A DNA stretch of 20,701 nucleotides from positions 1 through 20,701 of the forward strand of contig JANNRA010000026.1 of NCBI GenBank assembly GCA_031401035.1, in the 5' to 3' direction. The DNA comes from JANNRA01 sp031401035. Lineage in GTDB: Bacteria > Desulfobacterota > Binatia > HRBIN30 > CADEER01. Below the pieces are notes generated by a model, which searched no databases, was not told where the DNA came from, and saw nothing but the letters and a program-made list of their open reading frames with translations. Below are positions 14,305 to 20,701 of this stretch, in pieces (position 1 is the first letter of the stretch; the number at the start of each line of letters is the position of its first letter). Made by a program: the position numbers and the translations under genes.

Positions 14305-14844
14305 CTAGGCCCGAAAGGGCATGCCGAGCGCTTGCAGCAGGGCGCGGCCCTCAGCATCGCTTTTGGCCGTCGTGACGATCGACACGGTCAGGCCCCGTAC
14401 CTTGTCGATCTTCTCGATATCGATCTCTGGGAAAATGATCTGCTCGCGGACACCGAGCGAGTAATTGCCACGACCGTCGAAGGCGCGGTCCGAAACGCCG
14501 CGGAAGTCCCGCACGCGCGGCAGTGCGAGGTTCAGCAAGCGGTCAAGAAACTCGAACATGCGGGCGCCGCGCAGGGTGACCATGCAGCCGATGGGCATGT
14601 TCTCGCGAAGTTTGAAATTGGCGATCGCCTTGCGCGACTTCGTCACGACGGGCTTCTGCCCGGTAATAGCGGTGAGGTCGGCCACAGCGGAGTCCATCAC
14701 CTTGGCGTTCTGGATCGCCTCGCCGAGCCCCATGTTGAGCACGACCTTCTCAAGGCGCGGCACCTGATTGACGTTGGTGTACCCCTGCTCTTTCATCAGG
14801 CGGGGCAGCACGTCCGTGCGGTATTTTTCTCGCAATCGCGTCAT
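14305..14844 (-). CDS. rplE: 50S ribosomal protein L5
   Basis: A 179-residue L5, which binds 5S rRNA and contacts P-site tRNA. It begins MTRLREKYRTDVLPRLM and contains VPRLEKVVLNMGLGEA, GQKPVVTKSRKAIANFKLRE and the C-terminal VTTAKSDAEGRALLQALGMPF. ATG 14844 gives the usual family length and has GGTGAG 4 nt upstream. In-frame GTG 14853 overlaps the rplX stop as GTGA and would add three residues, so either could be used. It is followed after 8 nt by rpsN. Confidence 0.97.
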   Translation of the reverse strand: MTRLREKYRTDVLPRLMKEQGYTNVNQVPRLEKVVLNMGLGEAIQNAKVMDSAVADLTAITGQKPVVTKSRKAIANFKLRENMPIGCMVTLRGARMFEFLDRLLNLALPRVRDFRGVSDRAFDGRGNYSLGVREQIIFPEIDIEKIDKVRGLTVSIVTTAKSDAEGRALLQALGMPFRA

Positions 14845-14849
14845 CGCAC

Positions 14850-15170
14850 TCACCGATCGAGTTGTTCGTCACAACGGCGGCAGATGCGCACGCCGCGGCC
14901 GTCGTCGAGTTGGCGCTTGCCCATGCGCACTGGCGCATTGCACTTGTCGCACATGATCATGAGGTTCGAGAGGTGGATCGACGCTTCCTTCTCGATGATT
15001 CCAGAGGCGGACTGCGGGCCGCGCGGCTTCTGGTGACGCTTCACCATGTTGAGCCGTTCGATCAGCGCCCGATCCTTCGCCGGGAGTACGCGCAGGACCT
15101 TGCCGGTCTTGCCACGCTCACGTCCGGCGATGACCATCACTGTGTCGTTCTTCTTGATCTGCGCCCGCAT
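14850..15170 (-). CDS. rplX: 50S ribosomal protein L24
   Basis: A 106-residue L24, an assembly-initiator protein near the exit tunnel. The KOW motif is at about 9-36 (TVMVIAGRERGKTGKVLRV), followed by the NMVKRHQKP loop. The C-terminal part holds two cysteine pairs, C74-x-x-C77 and C97-x-x-C100, around an APVRMG segment, which could bind zinc. GAGG lies just upstream of ATG, at the rplN stop. Its own TGA overlaps a GTG in frame with rplE. Confidence 0.97.
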   Translation of the reverse strand: MRAQIKKNDTVMVIAGRERGKTGKVLRVLPAKDRALIERLNMVKRHQKPRGPQSASGIIEKEASIHLSNLMIMCDKCNAPVRMGKRQLDDGRGVRICRRCDEQLDR

Positions 15171-15180
15171 GACGAATTCC

Positions 15181-15549
15181 TCAGAGCACCTCGGGCGCCA
15201 GCGACAGTATCTTCATGAACGCCTTGGCGCGCAGCTCGCGTGCCACCGGCCCGAAGATGCGCGTCCCGACCGGCTCGCGCTGATTGTCGATGAGCACCGC
15301 GGAGTTGCTGTCAAACTTGATGTACGAACCGTCGGCGCGCCCGACTTCCTTGGCCGTCCGCACAACGACGGCCTTCATCACGTCGCCCTTCTTCACCTTG
15401 GAGTTCGGGCTCGCTTCCTTCACGGACACGACGATGATGTCGCCGAGCGAGGCGTACCTCCGGCGCGAGCCACCGAGCACCTTGATGCACAGGACCCGGC
15501 GGGCGCCAGAGTTGTCAGCGACGTCCAAGACGGTCTCGGTCTGAATCAT
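15181..15549 (-). CDS. rplN: 50S ribosomal protein L14
   Basis: A 122-residue L14, the exact length of the family. It begins MIQTETVLDVADNSGARRVLC and contains LGDIIVVSVKEASPNSKVKKGDV, the VVVRTAKEVGRADGSYIKFD hairpin and RIFGPVARELR near the C-terminus. It lies at the subunit interface (bridge B8) and is the docking site for the silencing factor RsfS where present. GAGG lies 5 nt before ATG. Confidence 0.98.
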   Translation of the reverse strand: MIQTETVLDVADNSGARRVLCIKVLGGSRRRYASLGDIIVVSVKEASPNSKVKKGDVMKAVVVRTAKEVGRADGSYIKFDSNSAVLIDNQREPVGTRIFGPVARELRAKAFMKILSLAPEVL

Positions 15550-15556
15550 GGCGTCC

Positions 15557-15811
15557 TCAGCTCGCCTTCTCGACGATCGAGCGGACGCGCCACCGCTTGT
15601 CCTTGCTGAGCGGGCGCGTCTCGGTAATCAGGACACGATCCCCCACACTGCAGCTGTTCTGCTCGTCGTGAGCCTTGTAGCGCGCCCGCCGCTTCACATA
15701 CTTTTTGTACTGGGGGTGCTTGACGAGCCGCTGGACGACGACCACGACGGTCTGCGCCATCTTGTTGCTGACCACCACGCCTTCGCGTGTTTTCGCTCTG
15801 CCGCGTTCCAT
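15557..15811 (-). CDS. rpsQ: 30S ribosomal protein S17
   Basis: An 84-residue S17 of OB-fold type. It contains REGVVVSNKMAQTVVVVVQRLVKHPQYKKYV, the loop RRARYKAHDEQNSCSVGDRVLI, and ETRPLSKDKRWRVRSIVEKA. ATG 15811 gives the E. coli length. In-frame GTG 15820 overlaps the rpmC stop as GTGA and would add three residues (start unresolved). It binds 16S helices 7 and 11 early in assembly and lies 7 nt upstream of rplN. Confidence 0.97.
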   Translation of the reverse strand: MERGRAKTREGVVVSNKMAQTVVVVVQRLVKHPQYKKYVKRRARYKAHDEQNSCSVGDRVLITETRPLSKDKRWRVRSIVEKAS

Positions 15812-15816
15812 CCCGC

Positions 15817-16026
15817 TCACTTCCCCGGCGCCACTACGGCCCGCGCCCGCTCGGCCCGAATCGTCTTGATGCGCGCGATATCGCGGCGCGTCTGCCCGAG
15901 GGCCGCGGGGCTCTCCAGCTGGTTGGTGCCACGCCGCAACCGCAGACGGAACTGGGCTTCGAGGAGTTCCTCCTCGCGCAGCGCCAGTTCCTGGTCGCTC
16001 AAGTCGCGTATCTCCTTAGCTTGCAT
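15817..16026 (-). CDS. rpmC: 50S ribosomal protein L29
   Basis: A 69-residue all-helical L29 (MQAKEIRDLSDQELALREEEL, then EAQFRLRLRRGTNQLESP and the second helix QTRRDIARIKTIRAERAR). It sits at the tunnel exit beside L23 and contributes to the docking site of trigger factor and SRP. Its first 11 nt overlap the end of rplP (ATGCAAGCTAA). AGGGG within rplP is about 8 nt before the ATG. Confidence 0.97.
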   Translation of the reverse strand: MQAKEIRDLSDQELALREEELLEAQFRLRLRRGTNQLESPAALGQTRRDIARIKTIRAERARAVVAPGK

Positions 16027-16447
16027 GGCGAATCCCCTGCCGGTGGCGCTGCAGGAACTGGGTTGCGATCGCCAGCTTGTGCGCCGCCAGGCGCATGGCT
16101 TCGCGCGCCACGTCCTCGGTGACGCCCTCCATCTCGAAAATAATCCGCCCGGGCTTGATAACGACTACCCAGACCTCCGGATTGCCCTTCCCCTTACCCA
16201 TGCGGGTCTCCGCCGGCTTCTTGCTGAGCGGTTTGTCGGGGAAGACGCGAATCCAGACACGTCCGCCACGCTTGATGTAGCGGGTGAGGGCGATGCGGGC
16301 CGCCTCGAGCTGCCGCGCCGTCATCCAGCCGCGATCGGTCGCCTGGAGTCCGTAGTCGCCGAATGCCAGCGTCGAACCGCGGTGCGCGGTTCCCGGGCGT
16401 CGGCCCTTCTGGACCTTGCGATGTTTGACCTTCTTCGGTGAAAGCAT
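16016..16447 (-). CDS. rplP: 50S ribosomal protein L16
   Basis: A 143-residue L16. It begins MLSPKKVKHRKVQKGRRPGT and contains GDYGLQATDRGWMTARQLEAARIALTR, RVWIRVFPDKPLSKKPAETRMGKGKGNPE and the helix DVAREAMRLAAHKLAI. The loop around residues 77-90 reaches towards A-site tRNA. GGAG lies 8 nt before ATG. Its TAA stop lies inside the rpmC start region. Confidence 0.98.
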   Translation of the reverse strand: MLSPKKVKHRKVQKGRRPGTAHRGSTLAFGDYGLQATDRGWMTARQLEAARIALTRYIKRGGRVWIRVFPDKPLSKKPAETRMGKGKGNPEVWVVVIKPGRIIFEMEGVTEDVAREAMRLAAHKLAIATQFLQRHRQGIRHAS

Positions 16448-16468
16448 GGGAAAATCTCCGGCCGGCGA

Positions 16469-17134
16469 TCAGACGCCCAGCGCGGCCTTCTGTGCCTCTT
16501 CCTCGCGACGGGAGAGAATCTCGCCGCGGAAAATCCACACCTTGACACCGATGACCCCGTAGGTGGTCTTCGCCTCGGCCACCCCGTAGCTGATATCGGC
16601 ACGCAGCGTGTGCAACGGCACACGCCCCTCGCGATACCACTCAGAGCGGGCGATCTCGGCCCCACCCAGGCGACCACCACTGTACACCTTGATGCCCAGC
16701 GCACCCATGCGCATGCCCCGGCTCACCGCTTCCTTCATGGCGCGACGGAAAGCGACGCGTCGCTCGAGTTGCAGTGCGACGTTCTCGGCCACCAGTTGTC
16801 CGTCCAGGTCGGGACGTCGCACCTCGTGGATGTTGATGAACGTTTCCTTGTTCGTCAGGCGCGCGAGTTCGAGCTTGAGCTTCTCGATCTCGGTGCCCTT
16901 CTTGCCGATGACGATGCCAGGACGCGCCGTGTAGATGTTGATCTTTGCCTTGTTGGCGGCGCGTTCGATCTCAACTTTCGAGATACCGGCGTGGTAGAGG
17001 CGCTCCTTGAGAAACTTTCGTAGCTTGAGGTCCTCGTGCAGCAACTCGCAGTAGTCGCGACGCGCGTACCACTTGGAATCGCTGCTATCGATGACGCCGA
17101 GGCGGAAGCCCCGCGGATGGACTTTCTGACCCAT
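16469..17134 (-). CDS. rpsC: 30S ribosomal protein S3
   Basis: A 221-residue S3. It starts MGQKVHPRGFRLGVIDSSDSKWYA. The type II KH domain has the GxxG loop in GIVIGKKGTEIEKLK (about 73-87). The C-terminal domain has RRVAFRRAMKEAVSRGMRMGALGIKV, GRLGGAEIARSEWYREGRVPLHTLRADI and YGVIGVKVWIFRGEIL. It lines the mRNA entry tunnel with S4 and S5. AGGAG, overlapping the rplV stop TAG, precedes the ATG. Confidence 0.98.
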   Translation of the reverse strand: MGQKVHPRGFRLGVIDSSDSKWYARRDYCELLHEDLKLRKFLKERLYHAGISKVEIERAANKAKINIYTARPGIVIGKKGTEIEKLKLELARLTNKETFINIHEVRRPDLDGQLVAENVALQLERRVAFRRAMKEAVSRGMRMGALGIKVYSGGRLGGAEIARSEWYREGRVPLHTLRADISYGVAEAKTTYGVIGVKVWIFRGEILSRREEEAQKAALGV

Positions 17135-17142
17135 ACCCGCTC

Positions 17143-17481
17143 CTAACGCGCCCGCTCGTCGACCACGACGGTCACGTGCGCGGTGCGCTTGCGCAGTCCC
17201 GTCGCACGCCCGTGGGCGCGCGGCAGGAATCGTTTCGCTGTCGGGCCGCCATCGACGGTGATGACTTTGACGTAGAGACGGTCCACATCGACCCGTTGCG
17301 TTGTTTCGGCGTTGGCGACGGCCGACCGGAGCGCCTTGGCCAAGAGCGGTGCGGCCTTCTTCCGGACGTGCTGCAGCATCCCGATGGCGTCGCCGACACC
17401 CTTGCCACGCACGAGGTCGGCGACGAGCCGCACCTTGCGGGGCGAGATGTGCATATGGCGATGTACGACGCGCGCTTCCAT
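17143..17481 (-). CDS. rplV: 50S ribosomal protein L22
   Basis: A 112-residue L22 (HISPRKVRLVADLVRGK, KALRSAVANAE). The beta-hairpin region GGPTAKRFLPRAHGRATGLRKRTAHVTVVV projects into the exit tunnel, where macrolide-resistance mutations map in other bacteria; no insertion or deletion is obvious here. GGGGAC upstream of ATG is a plausible ribosome site. It lies between rpsS and rpsC. Confidence 0.98.
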   Translation of the reverse strand: MEARVVHRHMHISPRKVRLVADLVRGKGVGDAIGMLQHVRKKAAPLLAKALRSAVANAETTQRVDVDRLYVKVITVDGGPTAKRFLPRAHGRATGLRKRTAHVTVVVDERAR

Positions 17482-17490
17482 GACGTCCCC

Positions 17491-17775
17491 TTACTTACCC
17501 TTCACGTCGGCTTTGCGATCACCCGAGTGACCGTGAAAGGTTCGCGTCGGCGAGAACTCACCGAGCTTGTGCCCGACCATGTTCTCCGAAACGTAGACCG
17601 GGATGAACTTGCGGCCATTATGCACGGCGAATGTGTGCCCGATCATCTCCGGTGTGATCGTCGATCGGCGGGACCAGGTGCGCACGATGCGCTTGTCACC
17701 CGAGGTGTTCAGCGCCTCGACCTTCCGGACCAGATGGCCGTCGACAAACGGCCCTTTCTTTACTGAGCGTGCCAC
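17491..17775 (-). CDS. rpsS: 30S ribosomal protein S19
   Basis: A 94-residue S19. It starts MARSVKKGPFVDGHLVRKVE and carries RTWSRRSTITPEMIGHTFAVHNGRKFIPVYV and VGHKLGEFSPTRTFHGH, the conserved head-domain contacts with 16S rRNA and S13. The start codon is GTG, with AGAGGA about 6 nt upstream. It follows rplB after 11 nt. Confidence 0.98.
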   Translation of the reverse strand: MARSVKKGPFVDGHLVRKVEALNTSGDKRIVRTWSRRSTITPEMIGHTFAVHNGRKFIPVYVSENMVGHKLGEFSPTRTFHGHSGDRKADVKGK

Positions 17776-17786
17776 GAGCGTTCCTC

Positions 17787-18605
17787 TCAGCCGCGCCGCT
17801 TAACGATATAGCGGTCGGTGCGCGGGTTGTGGCGGGTGCGATAGCCCTTGGTCGGCTGTCCCCACGGCGACTGCGGATGGTTACCCTTCGACTTGCCCTC
17901 GCCTCCGCCGTGCGGGTGGTCGACCGGATTCATCGCCACACCGCGCACGGACGAGCGCCGGCCGAGCCAGCGCGAGCGACCCGCCTTGCCGATCGAAATG
18001 TTGCCGTGGTCAACATTGCCAACCTGTCCGATCGTGGCGCGGCATGCCGCCTGGACGAGTCGCAACTCGCCCGACGGCAACTTCAGGAGGGCCATCGTAC
18101 CCTCCTTGGCCATGAGCTGAATGGCTGAACCGGCGCCGCGCCCGAGCTGCCCACCACGACCCGGCCGCATCTCGACGTTGTGCACCGTGGTGCCGAGCGG
18201 GATGCCACTGAGCGGCATCGCGTTCCCCGGCTTGATGTCGGACCCCTTACCGGCAACCACCAGCGCGCCGACCTTCAATCCGACCGGCGCGAGGATGTAG
18301 CGTTTCTCGCCATCCGCGTAGTGCAACAGGGCAAGGCGCGCCGAACGATTCGGGTCATACTCGATGGCCGCCACCGTTGCGGGGACGCCGTCCTTCGCAC
18401 GAGCGAAGTCGATGACGCGATAGCGACGCTTATGACCACCACCGCGGTGGCGGATGGTCATACGACCTCGGGCGTTGCGACCGCCCGTGCGAGGGCGCGG
18501 CTCGAGCAGCGAACGCTCGGGTTCGGTCTTCGTGATATCGCTGAAGTCGGCGACCGACATTCCTCGGCGACCAGCCGATGTCGGCTTGTACTGACGAATG
18601 GGCAT
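17787..18605 (-). CDS. rplB: 50S ribosomal protein L2
   Basis: A 272-residue L2, close to E. coli length (273). The N-terminal part has KPTSAGRRGMSV and RNARGRMTIRHRGGGHKRRYR. The OB and SH3-like core is at about 60-200. The C-terminal signature AMNPVDHPHGGGEGKSKG includes His230, at the place of the E. coli His229 that is important for peptidyl-transferase function. AGGA overlapping the rplW stop precedes ATG 18605. Standard position between rplW and rpsS. Confidence 0.98.
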   Translation of the reverse strand: MPIRQYKPTSAGRRGMSVADFSDITKTEPERSLLEPRPRTGGRNARGRMTIRHRGGGHKRRYRVIDFARAKDGVPATVAAIEYDPNRSARLALLHYADGEKRYILAPVGLKVGALVVAGKGSDIKPGNAMPLSGIPLGTTVHNVEMRPGRGGQLGRGAGSAIQLMAKEGTMALLKLPSGELRLVQAACRATIGQVGNVDHGNISIGKAGRSRWLGRRSSVRGVAMNPVDHPHGGGEGKSKGNHPQSPWGQPTKGYRTRHNPRTDRYIVKRRG

Positions 18606-18614
18606 GGTGCGTTC

Positions 18615-18905
18615 CTACACGTTATCGAAGAAGTCGATGCGCTGGCCTTCGGCCAGCGTGACGTAGGCCTTCTTCCAGGCCGGACGACGTCCGCTGTGCT
18701 TACCGACGCGACGAGTCTTGCCGAGCAGATTCAGGGTGCGAACCTTCTCGACCTTGACCTTGAACAGCCGCTCGACGGCGTGGCGGATTGCTTCCTTGGT
18801 GGCGTCGCGGTGGACCCGGAACACGACCTGATTCGCCGCTTCGCTCACCATGGTGCCCTTCTCGGTGATGAGCGGCGTGGTGACGACGTCGAAGACGCTC
18901 TTCAC
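18615..18905 (-). CDS. rplW: 50S ribosomal protein L23
   Basis: A 96-residue L23, the tunnel-exit docking protein for trigger factor and SRP. The core shows TTPLITEKGTM, VVFRVHRDATKEAIRHAVERLFKVKVEKVRTLN and RPAWKKAYVTLAEGQRIDFF. It starts at GTG 18905, which overlaps the rplD stop as GTGA. The next in-frame methionine (residue 19) lies after the conserved PLITEK motif, so the overlapping GTG is the only reasonable start. Confidence 0.97.
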   Translation of the reverse strand: MKSVFDVVTTPLITEKGTMVSEAANQVVFRVHRDATKEAIRHAVERLFKVKVEKVRTLNLLGKTRRVGKHSGRRPAWKKAYVTLAEGQRIDFFDNV

Positions 18906-19534
18906 TTGTTGATCCTCCCGCGCAACGCGTCGACGGCCGCTCGCGTCAACACCAGGTGACGGTGGCGCAGAATGTCGTAGACGTTGGCGCCCTCGGCACG
19001 GAGGACCTTGACCTTGTGGAGGTTGCGCGCCGCCCGTTCGAGCAGGGGGTTGACCGCGTCGGTGACGATGAGGGCGCGCTCGAGGCCGAGGCCCTGCAGC
19101 ACCTGCAGGAGCGACTTCGTCTTGCCGTCGGGGATCTCCAGCGCATCGACAACGACGAGCAGCCCCTCCTTCAGTTTCATCGCCAGCGCTGAACGCAGCG
19201 CGCTACGGCGCGCACTCGCCGGCAGCCGGTACGAATAGTCTCGCGGCTGTGGGCCGAAAATGACGGCGCCACCGGTCCAAATCGGTGACCGACTGCTACC
19301 AGCGCGGGCGCGGCCGGTTCCCTTCTGACGCCACGGCTTCTTGCCGCCGCCCCGGACCTCGCCGCGCGTCTTCGTCGCCGAAGTCCCCGCGCGCCGATTG
19401 GCGCGCTGCATATTGACCACTTCGTACAGGAGGTGGCGGCGGACGGGTCCGGCAAAGGCATCCGCGGGCAACGCCAACTCGCCGGCCGGCTGCTTGGCCT
19501 GGGTGACGACTGAAATAGTAAGGGGCTCAGCCAT
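18902..19534 (-). CDS. rplD: 50S ribosomal protein L4
   Basis: A 210-residue L4. The tunnel-lining loop at about 56-95 reads KTRGEVRGGGKKPWRQKGTGRARAGS in parts, followed by SPIWTGGAVIFGPQPRDYS. The C-terminal domain has LRSALAMKLKEGLLVVVDALE and NVYDILRHRHLVLTRAAVDAL. In E. coli L4 represses its own operon; no such leader is in view here because tuf lies upstream. ATG 19534 was chosen over a longer frame that overlaps rplC by more than 200 nt. AGG lies about 7 nt upstream. Confidence 0.98.
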   Translation of the reverse strand: MAEPLTISVVTQAKQPAGELALPADAFAGPVRRHLLYEVVNMQRANRRAGTSATKTRGEVRGGGKKPWRQKGTGRARAGSSRSPIWTGGAVIFGPQPRDYSYRLPASARRSALRSALAMKLKEGLLVVVDALEIPDGKTKSLLQVLQGLGLERALIVTDAVNPLLERAARNLHKVKVLRAEGANVYDILRHRHLVLTRAAVDALRGRINK

Positions 19535-19541
19535 GTGTCGC

Positions 19542-20198
19542 CTACTTCTGGGCCGTCGCCCGAGCCTTGATCGCCAGGCGGACGATAACGACGCCACCAC
19601 GCGATCCGGGAACAGCACCTCGCACGAGCAACAGGCGCTCCGCGGGACGTACCGCGACGACCTCGATGTTCTGCGTCGTGATCCGATCGTTACCGTACTG
19701 GCCAGCCATGCGCTTGTTCTTGAACACGCGCCCCGGGAACGATCGATTGCCGATCGAGCCACCGTGGCGGAAGTATTCGTGCGTGCCGTGGCTGGCGGGA
19801 AAGCCGCTGAAGCCGTGGCGCTTGACGACGCCGGTAAACCCGCGCCCCTTGGTGACGCCGGTCACGTCAACCTTGTCTCCCTCCTTGAAGAGGGCCTCGA
19901 TACTGATTTCATCGCCCGGGCTCAGCGCCGCATCGCCCTCGTCGAGACGGAACTCGCGCAGCACCTGAAAGACACCCTTACCCACCTTGACACAGTGTTC
20001 GCGCACGGCCTTCGTCGCCCGCTGCGGCTTCTTGGCACCGAACCCAACCTGCACCGCGGCGTACCCATCGGTGGCGACCGTCTTTGCCTGCACGACGGTG
20101 CACGGGCCGGTCTCGATCACCGTGACGGGCACGAGCTCCCCCGCCGGCGTGTAGACCTGGGTCATTCCCAGCTTCTTTCCGATCAGTCCAAGCGCCAT
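19542..20198 (-). CDS. rplC: 50S ribosomal protein L3
   Basis: A 218-residue L3. It starts MALGLIGKKLGMTQVYTPAG. The extended central loop has VTKGRGFTGVVKRHGFSG, then SHGTHEYFRHGGSIGNRSFPGRVFKNKRMAGQYGNDRIT, which reaches the peptidyl-transferase centre. It is one of the first proteins to bind 23S rRNA. The start at ATG 20198 follows AGGCAGGA; a 60-residue upstream extension of the frame overlaps rpsJ and was rejected. The stop is TAG. Confidence 0.98.
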   Translation of the reverse strand: MALGLIGKKLGMTQVYTPAGELVPVTVIETGPCTVVQAKTVATDGYAAVQVGFGAKKPQRATKAVREHCVKVGKGVFQVLREFRLDEGDAALSPGDEISIEALFKEGDKVDVTGVTKGRGFTGVVKRHGFSGFPASHGTHEYFRHGGSIGNRSFPGRVFKNKRMAGQYGNDRITTQNIEVVAVRPAERLLLVRGAVPGSRGGVVIVRLAIKARATAQK

Positions 20199-20232
20199 CG
20201 TCCTGCCTCGTTGCTCCCTGCCCCGCCCCGAA

Positions 20233-20541
20233 TCACTGCAGCTTGATCTCGACGTCCACACCCGCGGCAAGATCGAGCTTTCCAAGGGCATCGATCGTCT
20301 GCTGGGTGGGGTCGAGGATATCCAGAAGCCGTTTGTGCGTGCGGATTTCGAACTGCTCCCGCGACTTCTTGTCGACATGCGGCGATCGATTCACCGTGAA
20401 GCGCTCGATGCGCGTCGGCAAGGGAATCGGGCCGGCGACCCGCCCACCGGTGCGGCGGACGGTCTCGACGATCTCGCGCACGGACTGGTCGAGCAACCGG
20501 TGGTCGTAGGCCTTCAAACGGATTCGAATCTTGTCGTTCAT
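20233..20541 (-). CDS. rpsJ: 30S ribosomal protein S10 (NusE)
   Basis: A 102-residue S10. It begins MNDKIRIRLKAYDHRLLDQSV, with TGGRVAGPIPLPTRIERFTVNRSPHVDKKSREQFEIRTHKRLLDI in the middle (loop and second helix) and LAAGVDVEIKLQ at the end. Besides its 30S-head role it is NusE, the partner of NusB and NusG in antitermination and transcription-translation coupling. No good Shine-Dalgarno lies just before ATG 20541. It is 21 nt downstream of tuf, so it is probably translated from a tuf-containing transcript. Confidence 0.98.
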   Translation of the reverse strand: MNDKIRIRLKAYDHRLLDQSVREIVETVRRTGGRVAGPIPLPTRIERFTVNRSPHVDKKSREQFEIRTHKRLLDILDPTQQTIDALGKLDLAAGVDVEIKLQ

Positions 20542-20562
20542 GAGCAGTCAGCGATTCCCGGA

Positions 20563-20701
<139 letters not shown>

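Overview
This is a GC-rich bacterial chromosome segment. Its right three quarters (about 6.39-20.70 kb) are one unbroken minus-strand ribosomal-protein supercluster. In transcription order it reads: tuf (3' end only), rpsJ, rplC, rplD, rplW, rplB, rpsS, rplV, rpsC, rplP, rpmC, rpsQ, rplN, rplX, rplE, rpsN, rpsH, rplF, rplR, rpsE, rpmD, rplO, secY, adk, rpmJ, rpsM, rpsK, rpsD, rpoA, rplQ. This is the fused S10-spc-alpha order. Gaps are 4-73 nt, several stop/start codons overlap, and I see no rho-independent terminator inside. It encodes 27 ribosomal proteins, the SecY translocon channel, adenylate kinase and the RNA polymerase alpha subunit. map and infA, often found between adk and rpmJ, are absent here.

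The left part is ordinary accessory and housekeeping sequence. A minus-strand operon (about 3.9 kb to the left edge) holds an M16 metallopeptidase with an intact HxxEH site, a second M16 protein whose zinc site is destroyed, and the first 378 residues of a polytopic TMTC/PMT-like membrane protein that runs off the edge. A tRNA-Ser(GCU) gene diverges from it on the plus strand. It is followed by an epoxide-hydrolase-like alpha/beta hydrolase and a thiolase, both on the plus strand, which converge on rplQ. A perfect GC hairpin sits on the rplQ stop codon between the two converging units.

The signal peptides on the M16 proteins and the overall gene order suggest a Gram-negative. The RpoA N-terminus (MQLQRNWRDLLKPQ) and the secY-adk-rpmJ layout remind me of deltaproteobacterial-type lineages (Myxococcota, Desulfobacterota, Binatota). 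That placement is an inference from memory, not from a search.

No stretch longer than 300 bases lacks a gene. I see no insertion sequence, prophage, CRISPR array, toxin-antitoxin or defence module, and no convincing novel system. The items worth a second look are small: repeated GTGA stop/start overlaps in the ribosomal operon, a palindromic repeat inside the rpoA-rplQ spacer, the hairpin on the rplQ stop, and the active/inactive M16 pair linked to a TMTC-like protein.
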